A stretch of DNA of 64,000 nt from Volvariella volvacea V23 (taxonomy: Eukaryota > Basidiomycota > Agaricomycetes > Agaricales > Pluteaceae), in assembly GCA_000349905.1 (NCBI GenBank), contig KB722761.1, positions 317,647-381,646 of the forward strand. Direction: 5' to 3'. Positions 11,105-23,205 of this stretch are shown piece by piece. The notes under the pieces are model-generated. The model ran no database searches and was not told where the DNA came from. It saw nothing but the letters and a program-made list of their open reading frames with translations. The position numbers and the translations under genes were made by a program. Each line of letters starts with the position of its first letter. The first letter of the stretch is position 1.

Positions 11105-12240
11105 GTATATCTGACATACCTCTAAAGCTATGCATTGTATATAACGTCTGGCATCCTTCTCGAATAAATTGGACCTCGGGGCCATCCGTCCATTTACTTG
11201 TGCGATGCCGGTACAACTCCCCCAACTCAAGGCGTATTCTCTCAGCCTCCTCATCTGGTCCACAGTTCACGAAATAGATCTTTTCAATTGGGCGCCCACA
11301 ACGGATTATCCCAACTAAGAATCTGCCTACGTTGGAAAGGGTCCTCGTCTAGCATCAGACTCCATCGCGTCCGGGTGAATTCGCTGAAAATGAGGGTCTT
11401 AAGTGCGGGGAAATATGGGCGATTCTTAGATGTGCACCCTTTGCAATTCGCCACTTTGCCTGCAGACGCCTTGAACTCTTGACTGACCCAGTCTACACTT
11501 GACATGTGAACGTCCGAATCATCGTATTCATCCTTTGTATTGTCTTCAACAGAGTCATCACCTTCGAAAGTAAATATTGCAGGGATGCCTTGCCATCTAG
11601 CAGCTGGTGTTCCACGATGCTCTGACTCGCGATAACCAAGAGTCCCACCCCAATCTTCCGCATATCCTTCATCGAGTATCGGGTGCTTAAGGACACATCG
11701 ACACCTCGCATGTTCGAAGAAATGGGTCTGGAACATAATTGCGTGATGTTGAAGTGGATTGCTGGCGTAAAGATATGCCCCGGTGTAGATGAACCCGAGG
11801 ACGAGTTCTGATAAAGGTCCATGACTCCCTTGATTAGATTAGCAAGCTCCTTTGACACGCCACCACCAAACCCTCGTCGCACTCGTAGGTGGATGGTGGA
11901 AGGACACAGAAGTTCATAACAACAGTTGGCTAATGTACGGGGTGAACCGTGTTCAAGAGTGAGCGCGTCGAGTGCTGAAAGCGAGACATCACCACGGCCA
12001 ACGGCGTTACATTGCGTTGGAGCGGGTAATCCCCGTCTGCGACAGTATCATATGACCTTTCTGAGAACGCGAAGGTCAGGAAGAGAACGCAGCGTCGATA
12101 AATGCTATCCCACTCCAGAAGTCCGTTGGGATGAATGACATGAAGCCCGCGAAGAGTGCTGCACTCTGAACAACCGGGGGTGTAATCCAAAAAGACTCGA
12201 AATAAACTTTTTCGTAGGGATAGTGGGGGACTGTTTGGAA
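11004..12240 (-). pseudogene. Decayed F-box-family gene, C-terminal part
   Basis: The minus strand carries pieces that match the C-terminal half of the intact F-box protein at 25473-27401. CKGCTSKNRPYFPALKTL near 11400 corresponds to its CQGCNSLGQTFFPALEDL. An acidic stretch (DDSVEDNTKDEYDDSD) precedes it, as in the paralogue. LVGIIRCGRPIEKIYF near 11290 corresponds to VVRRIRCGLLIKEIRF. These last two pieces lie in different frames, so a frameshift near 11300-11330 separates them. More shifted pieces lie at 11493-11882 and 11930-12190. No F-box core is seen before the gap at 12345. A multi-exon gene is less likely because no splice pair bridges the breaks. Confidence 0.6.
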
Positions 12241-12344
12241 GATGAGACCCTATAGTACGAGGTGCTTAGTCACCTGTAACTTTATAACCACTCTGAATGA
12301 CACGGTATTATTTATTCCTCTTGCAAAAATGCTCGTTTTTAATT

Positions 12345-12444
12345 NNNNNNNNNNNNNNNNNNNNNNNNNNNNNNNNNNNNNNNNNNNNNNNNNNNNNNNN
12401 NNNNNNNNNNNNNNNNNNNNNNNNNNNNNNNNNNNNNNNNNNNN
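12345..12444. other. Assembly gap (100 N)
   Basis: Exactly 100 consecutive N, the usual placeholder for a scaffold gap of unknown size. It interrupts a transposase remnant, so a collapsed repeat is the likely cause. Confidence 0.99.
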
Positions 12445-12890
12445 AATCACTTCCTGAACAAAGGATTTTTGAGCCTTGAAATCTGGTTGAAGGTCAAGGA
12501 TTCGTTTGGCGCAGCAGTCAGTAGCATCGGAGTCACAGCAACTGGTGTCGTCATTGGTGCTTTTTTTTGCATTGCATGACCAACCCACTTTGCCATAGTC
12601 CCTGCTCCACAAGAACCTCCTTCATTCCTTTCAGCTGGCCTGGATGGTTGGGGTAATTGTTTGGAAAGGTCATCTGCTGAGTGATCTGTGTTCCACCACA
12701 CATATACCATCCATCTTGAAGGCAAGCTTGCTTTCCCCCAGGGCAGTCCTCGTCATCCTTGTCATCATTAACTGTGGAATAGCCAACATTGTCCTCGGAA
12801 TCTGATGGATAATGATTGACACCACCTGTCCATGATGTGCACTCTGGATCACTGTTGCCATCACTGTTGTTTTCATCTCACTGTGCAGCT
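12445..12890 (-). mobile_element. Decayed DDE-type transposase fragment
   Basis: The minus strand reads a string of pieces in shifting frames: DNVGYSTVND, then CLQDGWY, then LKGMKEVLVEQGLW, then CCAKRILDLQPDFKAQKSF running into the gap. The order and the CCAKRIL...QPDF signature match a DDE endonuclease family widespread in Agaricomycetes, whose next conserved block (LPKFHCELNFIE) would lie inside the N gap. At least two frame changes between 12560 and 12750 show the copy is dead. Family assignment is from memory of this signature. Terminal repeats were not found, probably because one end is in the gap. Confidence 0.6.
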
Positions 12891-13202
12891 AGAGCAGCTC
12901 GAGCATGCTCAGCTGCTTGTAGCCTCACTTTTTGTTGTCGGGGCGTAGGTATTATTGTAAAAAAAATGAAAATTTTACTGGTATTCAGTCTGTTGCAGCA
13001 CTTAAGACCCAGCGACGAAGTTTTGATAGTAGTAGATATTCAGGAACATGATCCCGGCCATCTCAGCTGAGCAGGTCAACATCCTTCAGCCAGATTTGCC
13101 GCTGCACAAAACACGTGGTGACTAAGCGCCCCACGCCATAGAAATGTGTCAGGAATGGCTATTTCGCCGGGCTTCCGCCTGGTGATGACCAGTTCCCGAG
13201 TC
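12891..13202. other. Spacer between transposase and F-box remnants
   Basis: No coding support on either strand; probably further decayed transposon sequence. Confidence 0.35.
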
Positions 13203-13640
13203 CTAATACGTGTTTACTGAAGATTTCCATGTAGGCTGTCCACACCTCTTCCTCTTCCTCCTGCATTCCCGTTTGAAGCCCCAAATGCATTCAAAATTCT
13301 CTCGCAAGATATCACCAATACGCCAGAGACAGGTACCCCAGGACAGGGGATCATACACCAACAATGATCGCCTGTGGAAACGTAAGTCATCGGGATGGGC
13401 AGAGGCCTTGAGCGCTGACACATTATATAGAGTCCTTTCGAGTGCGTCGGTGGGATGGGAATGGTCGTCCAAAGCGATGAGCTTCCCAGGGCGACTCGCC
13501 GCCACAGTTTGCATGCGCGAGAGGTGGTCAACCAGCCAGCCATACGGTCCTTGGTTTTGTTTGCGCGTTTGACCTCTTTTTGTGCTGTTGAATTGAGATC
13601 ACTAATTGGAACGCGCACGTTAGCGAGCTCAGGATTTACA
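13203..13640 (-). pseudogene. F-box gene fragment
   Basis: The minus strand encodes TSRACKLWRRVALGSSSLW followed by TTIPIPPTHSKGLY, the segment just after the F-box core in this family (compare VAQVCQHWREVALDCSTLW and ATICIPPAMKWMDE at 25700). Downstream pieces continue in a second frame (SRPGKLIALDD). The F-box core and the C-terminal half are missing, so this is a fragment rather than a gene. Confidence 0.45.
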
Positions 13641-14619
13641 TGAGGGCAATGTACAAGCGAATCCAGAGGTGATAGGTCTTTAGCATTCTTGATGGTATAG
13701 GATTGAGAGTGTGAAGCATGTGGGTATAATAAAATGAGAAAGAGAAGGGGAAGAAAAAGTGGTTGGCAGGTATCTAATCCGGGCTTTCATTAGGGAGGGT
13801 TTCCTCCCTCCAGAGAGGGGTCGTGGTAGTGCTCGTAGTGTGGTGTGAGGATATCATCCAGCACGAATGGTGACATAATGCAAACGTACTGGAAATATGC
13901 TGCAAAACAAAAAAAAGGACAACAAAATTGCAGATCAAGCACCGCCTGCATTTTGTCTGCAACTCTTTTTTTACTATTTACTGAAGCCGACCCCTTACGC
14001 TTAGCATATACACATATGATCAAGGAGAAACGGAAAGTAAAGAGGGAAATACAGAGCTAGAATCCGGTGCACCGCTTATATATGCCAGCGGTCAGCCACA
14101 GATGCAGCAAACGACGCGACCGATAAGATAAGATAACCGTCACCAAGCCGTCAAACGAGCCGCCAACCGCGTCAACCCCAAGCCACGTATAGAAAGCTCC
14201 ACCGATCCGTCCGGGTCGAACACAACATGGAAAAAGGACAACGGAAAAGACACATAGCGACAACTGCAGCCAGCTCGCGGTCGGCTCACGGTAGACTCGT
14301 CTATTCAGAGCAACACTATAGTAGTACACGTCGTATTCAACTTTTGGACTGTAACAGGAATTGCAACCGCGAGTCTCCGCTCCAACACAGCACAACGCCT
14401 AGAAGGCGTGGTAGCGGTGTAGCCTGACTGCCCTGCGCTCTCCTACGATCAAATCCGATAGATATTTACACATTGCTCGAGCAGCTTTAACCAAAAACAG
14501 ACAAAACCAGGCGGGTATATGCATGCGACTTGTGGACGAGGTATTCGATTCAAGGGGATGGGGGACGGGGGACGAGACGAGTGGGGATGTAGGGTGTGAC
14601 GAAGGCGAGGGTTGGGTGT
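13641..14619. other. Intergenic region
   Basis: About 980 bp holding the 3' UTR of the NF-YB gene and nothing I can support as coding. Short A-runs occur near 13905. Confidence 0.4.
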
Positions 14620-15288
14620 TCAAGGATCGTCCATGCGCGGTGAGATGTGGTGAGGATGGTGATGAGGCTGTTGAGGATCCCGGTGCTGCATTCCAGGCGT
14701 CGACGTGGCCGAAGCAGGAGCCATACTCGAGCTTCCCCCGCCCGTTTGTTGCTGTCATCCACCCCGGTCAGCGCCAGAACTAAACGCATATAGCGAATGA
14801 AGAAACCAAGACGCCAACTCACCTGTCGCAGCTTCGCCAGATGGATCTTCAGCGTCTCGGCGTAGTTCTCGAACCCGAGTGTCGACATGGCCTGCAAGAT
14901 GTCCTCCCCGCCGATCGTCTTTCGTTTCTCGAGCTGGCACTTTTCTGCCGCCTCGGACGTGATGAAAGATATAAACTCGGATACGCATTCTTGCACGCAC
15001 TCCTTGGCGTCTTTCGCGATCTTGGCTGTCGGCGGCACCGAGGACTTCATTATCCTCGAGACGTTGGCTATCTAAAGATGAATGGGCGGGGGATGGTGAG
15101 ATGTGAGCGCAGAGAGGGAGGTGGGAGGGCATGGGACTTACGGGGAGGAAACGATCCTGTTCCCTGTACTCTCCGACTTCTTGATCTGTGATAGGAGCCG
15201 GGGCAGGTGTGGCCTGTGGCGTAGAAGCGACCGCTGGGCCGCCAGACCCAGACTGCGCCGGAATGATAGGCTGCAACTGATCAGACAT
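14620..15288 (-). CDS. HAP3: CCAAT-binding factor subunit B (NF-YB/HAP3)
   Basis: Three exons: 15142-15288 (49 codons), 14823-15071 (83 codons), 14620-14751 (43 codons plus stop). They give 175 residues, with both introns in phase 0 and canonical GT-AG ends. Exon 1 ends YREQDRFLP and exon 2 opens [14 protein letters not shown], the start of the NF-YB histone fold. It continues with [39 protein letters not shown] and the NF-YC contact segment [12 protein letters not shown]. This is an almost canonical HAP3 core. The tail is Gln/His/Pro-rich ([14 protein letters not shown]). The protein pairs with NF-YC (HAP5) and, together with NF-YA (HAP2), binds CCAAT boxes in the nucleus. Several CCAAT-like motifs lie upstream, so autoregulation is possible but unproven. 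Confidence 0.96.
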
Positions 15289-18107
15289 TGTCAACCCGCA
15301 CAACGACCCTTCGTATCCACCTCACACGTAAACGATACATACTCTGCGCGCAAAAAGGGCAGGACGCACCAATTATGTTGCGACGATGAACCCCTCTCCG
15401 GGTGTCGGTGGCTGATTGATTTCGGACGCGTTTGATGGACGAGTGGCGCGTTTTTTGGGTTTTCTTGGAAGTAATTGGGATCGCGATATCCAATTGGTTG
15501 AGGGCGCGGGCGGTGCGGTACAACGGAGGTCGGAATTTGGAAGATGACCCAAGAAATCGTTCTCCTCCAATCGCCAATCGCAAAGCGAGCCGCAATATCG
15601 ACTCTCCCGAATAAGAACAAGAGCACGAAAAATCAAAACCAAAAAATTCCTCTGGTCTCCCTATCCCCTCCGGAGCTGGTCTGTAGTCAAATCCAAAAAG
15701 ACGAGCGTCAGACCAAGGCAGGAGTATTTTTTGTGTGTTTTACAGAGAAGTGGAGTGGAGAGAATTAGGAAATGGGGGTCACAGTTGGGGGGAGGGAGTG
15801 GGACGAATCACAATCGACGCCCAATCAGATTCGTGAATTTCCCATCACATGATGTCTCGTTTTGGAAGACTGGGGCCGGGGCCTGCCCGGCTTCCATCAC
15901 CGCACCGTCGCCGCACTCCCACGCTAGTGTGCCGGCCAACGGCAGGCCCGTTGTTTTGTATGTGTACTTTGAGGTCGAAAAGACCTATTTGTGAAGGCTT
16001 TTAGAGCAAAGGATAAGGGAAGAGGCTACGGCGACTTTGATGTGCATGAAACGAGGTGCCGTTTTGCATTCCGTGTAACATCCGCCTTTGTGCCTAACCC
16101 GCCTGCCCAAGATAGCCCACCAGGAAGGACCGGAGGCTATTTTGAGGGTAGGTAATTAATGCTCGGACCCGAGAGCTCGACGCGCCGTTGCTCGCGCTTT
16201 GCGGTTCGAAAGACGCGCATGAATGCGAGTTTTTGTTCTTGTGGTCGAGGCCCGTATTGTATATCCCCCAAGCTATCCGTCGATCTTTGTGCGAGGTTAT
16301 TGACAAATTTACAACAGAGTGCCTTCAGAAACGGAGTTGACACGGGCTACAGCGTATCAATGCACTCAAGTCACAACATCCAACCCACAGCTCCCCGGTC
16401 GAGTTCCGCGGATCGTGGGTCGGAACAATGTTGGCACTCAGATAGTGCAGTATCTCTCCTTGGACACAGTCTGATCATCAGACTCGAGTGGAGCATATAC
16501 GCGTACAGCTTTACTTTGCTCAAGACCGGAGTTTCAGTGTCGGTGAAAGTCGCAACATATCAAAGCCTGATATTCTATATATCATGTCCATGACGAGGAA
16601 TAACTATCGCCCCATGATGGTTGTGGGTCGTGAGATGGAGATGTGGACTGGCGTGCGGTTTAGCACGGGCAACGACAGTCCACACCCATTACGCGATGAA
16701 GCCTGATGCAAAGATAAGATAAATGAGACGCAGTGATATTGCATTTCAGGGTACTCAGCCCTCCCGATCGTCAATGACCGGATGCTTCATCCTCCGTTGA
16801 CGAATTTGACTAGGTTGATTTCAACACCCATCCGCGTACAGTTTTAGTTGCGGTAATGTGTTTAAATTTGAACAGAGAGTCCGGTTCCGATGAACGGATC
16901 GCAATTAGACCACTGGCAGGCCTAAGTATAGCAAACATGCTACTTCACCGTCCTCTTATCCTTTCTTTAACCGATACCCTATCTTTCCAAGGCAAAATAA
17001 ATGAGCAGACATAAATCCTACGATCAGAACGCTACACAGAATACCCAGTTACCAAGGCCGATAGACAGCCCAGATCCTGCATGCCCCATGCTACGCGCAT
17101 TGCGGCCTAGAATAGACCCGGAACAGACTTTAGGTGTTTTCAATCTTTGTGGCGTCCATAGCAATGCCGCCGCAGTTACAGGGCTTGCCGCTTGCCAACG
17201 GGAAATCTGATGGTTAGTTATATTTAAGCTAGGGACACGCAACGCCGCACAGTTATTCCATGTCGATCAGGTCCTTGTCCGCTATTTCAAGTTTTTAGCC
17301 GGCGGGGTGCCCTCTCTTCGTTCCAGTGCTCGAAATGAGGATGGAAGAAGAGGGCAAAAGTTGGGTCGAATATGCAGTCTGAACGTTGTGTGAGCAGTGA
17401 GATGCGACGTGTCGGAAGAACCGCGGTCGTCAGATGACGGACATAACGTCCCAGCCGAGTGAGCTGGTAGCAAGTAGTTACCTCTGATAGATGGTGGTAT
17501 CCTGGGCATGGAGAAGCGTTATAACCAGGCAATGGGCAGCACATGCGTCATGGAATGCAGAGCTCCTGGTGGGCACATGGGTTGCTGACTAATCCGGGGT
17601 ACCCTTGTTTTCCTTGCCGGAGCACTGTTCCCATCACATCCTCGCAGTCAATGGCCATTACAATTGCTTTGCTCAGTCGCGAACACAAGTACAGCGACAG
17701 CATGATCCCTGCTCTGATGTCAACGCGCGGTGGGGATCCTGGGGACAATAATACCGCAAACAAAAAACTTCTCGTCCTGCCCGTTGGGGTGTGACAACCG
17801 CCTCCGGCCACTCTTCCGCCACAGGAAAAACTCGCAAAAAGACGGGAACGGGAGACGGGAGCCAAGAATACAGGAAAAAACGATCATGGGCAGCCCATTC
17901 GTGCAGCCGTGCGGGGCTAAACTGGCCACCACGGTCCCTTGTATGTGAACAAGGCCCCAGCCCATTGTCACCGCGGTCACCAGCGTGGCCGTGGAAGGGT
18001 GGCGATCCGCTTGTCGGTTGGTATTGTCATTGTTGCCTTTCGGTAATCTTGTGCTTACCCTTTTCATTTTTATCTATCCGAGAACTTTAAAGTCTCGCCG
18101 GTGTAGC
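15289..18107. other. Long intergenic region
   Basis: Nearly 2.8 kb with no gene I can support. It includes the NF-YB promoter, with CCAAT at 15568, ATTGG on the plus strand near 15494, and CCAATCAGA near 15822. Open frames at 16159-16593 and 17548-17865 are short, overlap one another on both strands and show no domain or splice support. No tRNA or transposon was recognised. Confidence 0.4.
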
Positions 18108-18212
18108 CTCCCCTCCCCCTACTTCCTTTCCCCTCGAGTTGATTCTCCCTTCTTGTTCGCGACCTCCTCGTCCCCTCTTCTATCTTTCCCTTTCTTTATT
18201 TCATTCACCCCA
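18108..18212 (+). promoter_or_regulatory. Pyrimidine-rich promoter tract of the fungalysin gene
   Basis: A roughly 100-base C/T-rich stretch ends about 120 bases before the ATG. CT-rich tracts in this position are common in highly expressed filamentous fungal genes and often mark the transcription start. No clear TATA element lies nearby. Confidence 0.4.
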
Positions 18213-18331
18213 GTCCTCGACGGACCCCCGAGACGCTTGAAGCTCTCACTGTGCGCCATCCCATCACACACTCCATCGAATCAGCACCGCAGGCCCACAC
18301 TCATTACTGATAGACTCAGCACACCCACGCG

Positions 18332-21300
18332 ATGGCCACACCCCCCAGATTCCTCGCATCCGTCCTAATTGCTATTATCTACACAACAATAGTCGCCAAC
18401 GCCGCCCCATGGCCACAGCACGCAAAGCACTCTACCCATCGTGTCCGGCACATTGGCCGTAACGTAAGAGTGGAAACCTTCTATCCTTCCACCACGTTCA
18501 AGGTCCGTCCCATCTTCCATTCACTCCTTTTCCGTCCCCACGTTCCGCGCAACGAGGCTCTGTAGCGACGACCGTTGCTCTTTCCCCTTCCGATCCTCTC
18601 GGCGTACTCATCGTCGCGTCCCAAGCCAAGTTTTGCCCCACACTTTATAGACTGTATACATATATACTATATTGGTACTGACATTTGACTTTTCGTTCTT
18701 TGGGTTGCAGACGTTCGGGTCTGGCCTCGAGCAACCCGGTGGCCCGTCACTCGTGGCAACACCGATCCCAGACTCGGCCGTCTCGTTCGTCCAGAGCCAG
18801 CTCGGGCTCAACGCCAGCGACATCGGCTTCCGATCCGGGTTCAACATCACGAACGGGAGGTTTGCGTATGTACGGCAACACCATGTACGTCCCCCCTGCC
18901 TTTCGCGAAGCCATCGACCGCCTCTGACCTCTTGGCGCTGTTTTTCGTGATAGGAGGGTGTCCCGTTTGCGAATGCGGTCGCGAACGTGGCGTGGAGGAA
19001 TGGGAAAGTCGTGTCGTTTGGTTCGTCGTTCGTCCAGCCGTGTACGTCAGATCCTTCCTGCTAGTATCCCGTATCCTAACATCCCGCTCCTTCCGATCGT
19101 CATCAGCTTCGTTTGCGTCCTCGACCCCGTCCGTGACATTCGACTCCGTACGAGCGAGCGTGGAAGAAGCGCTCGACGCCAAGTTCAACGGCCGCGACCC
19201 AACAGTAGAGTACCTCGCGCGACCCGACGGCTCAGCCGCCCTCACGCACGTCTTCCAACTGAGAAACGAGGCACAAGATACCTGGTACGAGGCCTTTGTC
19301 GACGCGCACACCGGCGACCTTCTCTCCGTGACCGATTTCGTGGCCCACGCTTCCGTAAGTGTTTCTGCCTATTCAGCGGTGCGATTCCGGGTCCTGACTG
19401 ACCACGATTGGCACCGGTGGAATAGTACACCGTCGTCCCTATATCCAAACTCTCGTTTGCGGATGGAGTGGAAACGCTCGACGACCCTCAGGACCTGGAA
19501 TCTTCTCCGCTCGGTTGGCACAGCGACGGGCAGAACAACTCTACAGACACCTCGTAAGTCTTTTGGAACCATCTCCACACACTCCCGCGGCGTTTCTTCT
19601 CACAATATCTCCACCTTCCCCACACCCATTCTTTCTCTTGCCCTTTTCGCACTGCCCCTTAATATCGTCACCGGACTACATGCGATACCTCGACAACCCA
19701 CTTCCCACGTCCCAATTCCGACGATTCCCCCACATGCACTCGACCGCTCTTGGCTCTTCGGGCTCCGCCCATTGGCACACACTATCTCCACAACACGCCA
19801 TCTGACCATCGCAACACCCCCCCACACACACACCGCCCCAACAGCGGCAACAACGCCCTCGCGGCCAAAGACACCGACTCTGGCGTGACCCTCCAATCCA
19901 CGCCCGGCCTCAACTTCAACTTTGTCTACTCGGACTCTCGCGACCCCACCGTCGCGCGCAACCGCCGCGCGGCGACCGTGAACGCGTTTTACATCACGAA
20001 CGTCGTGCACGACTTTTCGTACAAGTATGGGTTCACGGAGAGCGCGTTCAATTTCCAGCAGAACAATTTCGGGAGGGGCGGGAGCGGAGGCGATCGCGTG
20101 CTGGTGTCGGTGCAGGACGCGAGTGGTGTGAATAATGCGAATTTTGCGACGCCGCCAGAGTGAGTGTCGGCTTTCCTGCCCTTTTTTTTTCCCCCCTCCG
20201 AGTTGTAGTGGGGGGGTGGGTGGCGCTTTGGATGTGTCGCTGATGCGGTTTTGTTGGGTAGCGGTCAATCGGGGATTTGTAGGATGTTCGTTTGGGATCT
20301 TACTGACGTATGTGGTCTCGCTTCCTTCTTTCCTTGTTCGCATTGGTCTCAACGTCGTATAGCCCCGGAGGGACGGTGCCATGCAAAACGACATCATCGT
20401 GCACGAGATGGCACACGGCATCACCAACCGCATGACGGGCGGTGGCACAGGCCGATGTCTGCAAACCACCGAGGCTGGTGGGATGGGTGAGGGCTGGTCT
20501 GACGCTTTTGCCGAGTACGTTTTTCGTACGCCTTTTTTTTACTTCTTCGTGTGCTGACCCCGCACTTGGATGGAATGGTAGATGGGTGCAGCAGACGGAC
20601 GGGCAGGTTAGAGACTTTGTCCTGGCGACTTATGTCACGAACAATCCAACTGGCATCCGGCAGTTCCCTTATTCAACGGATCCGTGAGTGGTCATCATGG
20701 ACTCTTTTGCGGCGATGGCTGACGGTTTTCGGAATGGATGTCTAGACGAGTCAACCCGCTGCGCTATTCGGACCTCCAACGGCTGACTGAGGTTCACAGT
20801 ACGTGTCCATTCCCACCTTGTCTCATGTTCTTGCTTAATTACGTCTCCCCCAACTAGATATCGGCGAAGTTTGGGCGAATATGCTGCACAACGTCTACGC
20901 GGCGCTCGTCGGGGCACACGGGTTCTCCAGGACGTTCCTGACCGACGCTTCCGGTTCGGAAGGGAACGTTGTCTTCATGCAGCTATTAATGGACGCCCTC
21001 CTGCTCCAGCCTTGCAACCCAACCTGTAAGCCATTTCGTTCTCCCCTTCTTCCGCCCCAGCTAACCCCTCTCCGATACAGTCGTCTCAGCACGGGACGCA
21101 TGGATCCAAGCCGACCAGAACAGATACAACGGCCAACACGTCTGCCTCCTCTGGGGCGCCTTCGCCAGCCGCGGGCTGGGATTCGGAGCTCAGAACTTTG
21201 TCGACGACACCACCGTGCCGCCCGAGTGTGCCGGAACCGGTGGCGGTGGGAATGGCGGGAGTTCCAATCGGAATATTACGCAGGTCCTGGAGGACATCTT

Positions 21301-21346
21301 TAACGGGATCTTAAGGAATAACACTACTACGGCCTTGAGTCAGTGA
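18332..21346 (+). CDS. Fungalysin, M36 extracellular metallopeptidase
   Basis: Twelve exons: 18332-18502, 18711-18884, 18954-19041, 19107-19354, 19426-19553, 19845-20159, 20262-20307, 20363-20514, 20582-20683, 20746-20798, 20858-21025, 21081-21346. They sum to 636 codons plus stop, the normal size for a fungalysin. The N-terminus is a signal peptide (ASVLIAIIYTTIVANA). An FTP-type propeptide follows (GLNASDIGFRSGFN; EALDAKFNGRDPTVEYLARP). The catalytic domain carries the zinc site HEMAHGITNRMTGG at the start of exon 8 and the third-ligand segment GGMGEGWSDAF at its end, with IGEVWANMLHNVY further on. It is expected to be secreted as a zymogen and to digest extracellular protein at near-neutral pH. 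Intron 5 (291 nt) is unusually long for this locus. No frame break is seen. Confidence 0.95.
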
Positions 21347-22149
21347 GAGGGGTGTGATGTTGGGTGGCTTTACGCTTGTGGCTGGGGGTGATAGTGAGGG
21401 GGGTATCAAGAGGGGTTTCGAATTGCGTCTTCCATTCCAAGCTGTCGCTTGAGTTGCTGGGCAACAACAGTGTGCGCTTTAGAATGGTTGATTACCTCGA
21501 ACAGCCGCATGGTTCGTTTATATCACATCTTCACTTCCTCGTCTCCCTCCCCACCATCCGCACCATTTCCGCCTTGTCTTCGTTCCTTCCGGACGACCTA
21601 CCATCATTTGACTATTTCACTTGCGATATCGATTTCATCCAAAGTCCCCTTCCCCCTCTGGGGACGATGGGAGTTGCCAAGTGGGCAATTTAAAACGGCA
21701 CCAATTCACATACATGTCCTTTCATTAATTTTCCATATAAATCTGTCGCTCACCCTCCCTTGCGTTGTTGCCGCTGTCGCGATCGTAGAAGAGAAGAAAA
21801 AGTAGAATTGGAATCATGGAATTATTATTGTTTTTTTTTGGGTACTCATATCTATTTAATGGGTGTTGTTTTGTATCTCCTATTAACCTATCCTCCCCGG
21901 CCTGCTTGTATCAAATATACGCACTATATCAACTATGATTTGTTGGGTTTGGCCATGATGGCAGAACGGGACCCGCGCTTAGGCCTTGGGGCGCTTAGCA
22001 AGGGAGTTTGCCGATTTTTTTTTTGCGTGAGTGCGTGTGTCCCACTCAACTTGCTTACTCCCATGATTGAGCTTCATCATTTCAACCTCAAGAGATGTGT
22101 TATGCCAATTACAAAATCCAGAAACTATTGAAACTCATTCAACTTTTAC
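21347..22149. other. Intergenic region
   Basis: 3' flank of the fungalysin gene and an AT-rich stretch. Open frames at 21364-22131 overlap in two frames without coding features. Confidence 0.4.
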
Positions 22150-22420
22150 GCCTGTTAATCGACTTCCACGGGGGCTCCAACAGGAGATTATGCTCCTTGT
22201 GAAGGAGGATATGATGGTAATCAAAAGACGGTGGAGCTACGACTGAATCTTAGTATCATAGGTTTGAAAGCGTTGCAGGGAGTTTGCGCTGGCTTGAGAC
22301 GACAATCGTGCTCCCGTCAAGTGTGCTTTTTCTGGATGAAGACTTTGTTGAAGAGTTCGCGATCAGTGCCTATCACCACTTTCAACGCGGCTGACCACTG
22401 CGGCGTTCAGTAAGATGATT
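22150..22420 (+). pseudogene. F-box gene fragment
   Basis: TPVNRLPRGLQQEIMLLVKE near 22150-22210 is clearly related to the F-box core of the gene at 25473 (INRLPRELLREIMHYAKD) and of the broken copy at 23206 (NRLPQELLREIMQLVQED). The following sequence matches the next segment of the family only after several frame changes and stops (near 22235-22260), ending with pieces like LETTIVLPSSVLFLDED. Only about 90 codons are traceable. It is the oldest of three adjacent copies. Confidence 0.55.
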
Positions 22421-23205
22421 TCTGGAAACACAAGGGATATTGCAGAAGTTGCGCACGCTATACAGTGATCTCGGAGTGCGCCGTTTCTCCTTTCGCATGT
22501 CCCTATCCATGGGTGCTCTCCATGATTTATGCATTATCGAATCACTAACTAGATTAAAGCTTGGCAAATTCTAATAACTCGCTCATTCTCGCACGTCCAC
22601 AAGCTCGAGTAGATCCGGTGCTTCTAGAAGACTACACGCTGGAAGGATCTTAAAATTAGACAGGGCGTGGCGCAAGAGTTGATTCTTGCTTATCATAGAC
22701 ACTGTATTGCTTATATCCTTTCCCAAATGACCATCTCAATCTGTATGCTTGCCCCACCGGTGCCGACTCCTCGGGCTCCTCAAGAAGGTCGTGTACACCA
22801 CTCATCTTTCCCACTTCTATACCTTTATCCTTTGCTTGTCCCCCACGATTCCCTCTTGCATTTAAACCCTATCCATCTACCCTCAAGCCATTGCAAAAGT
22901 GATGCTAATGGTCCCCTTCTTCACCATCTTCCACTTGCCTGGTCATATCTATCACACTAGGGACGCGAGGTTGTAATCGGGGCTACATATACTTTGTGTG
23001 CAGTCCTGCTGTATCTGATCCTGCCTACCGAGCGAATACGTCCACCTACCGCGGAGCACCTATTCTATTTATAACTATGTGTATTAGGTACCTACGCTCC
23101 ATCAATACCGTTCAAGATGCTCCAAGGGGCAGCAGCGGTAATTCTGATGACATATCCCGAGGGTTTTTTTAAACGAACACCTCGACTTTTTTTATCCCAG
23201 CAACA
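22421..23205. other. Intergenic region
   Basis: No supported coding sequence. The immediate upstream part is probably the old promoter of the broken F-box copy. Confidence 0.4.

Noticed and set aside
12242..12612. Open frames that cross the N gap
   Set aside because: They are open only because N cannot form stops; the real signal is the transposase remnant on the minus strand.
16159..18090. Several overlapping frames in the long intergenic region
   Set aside because: Overlap in all frames on both strands, no splice or domain support.
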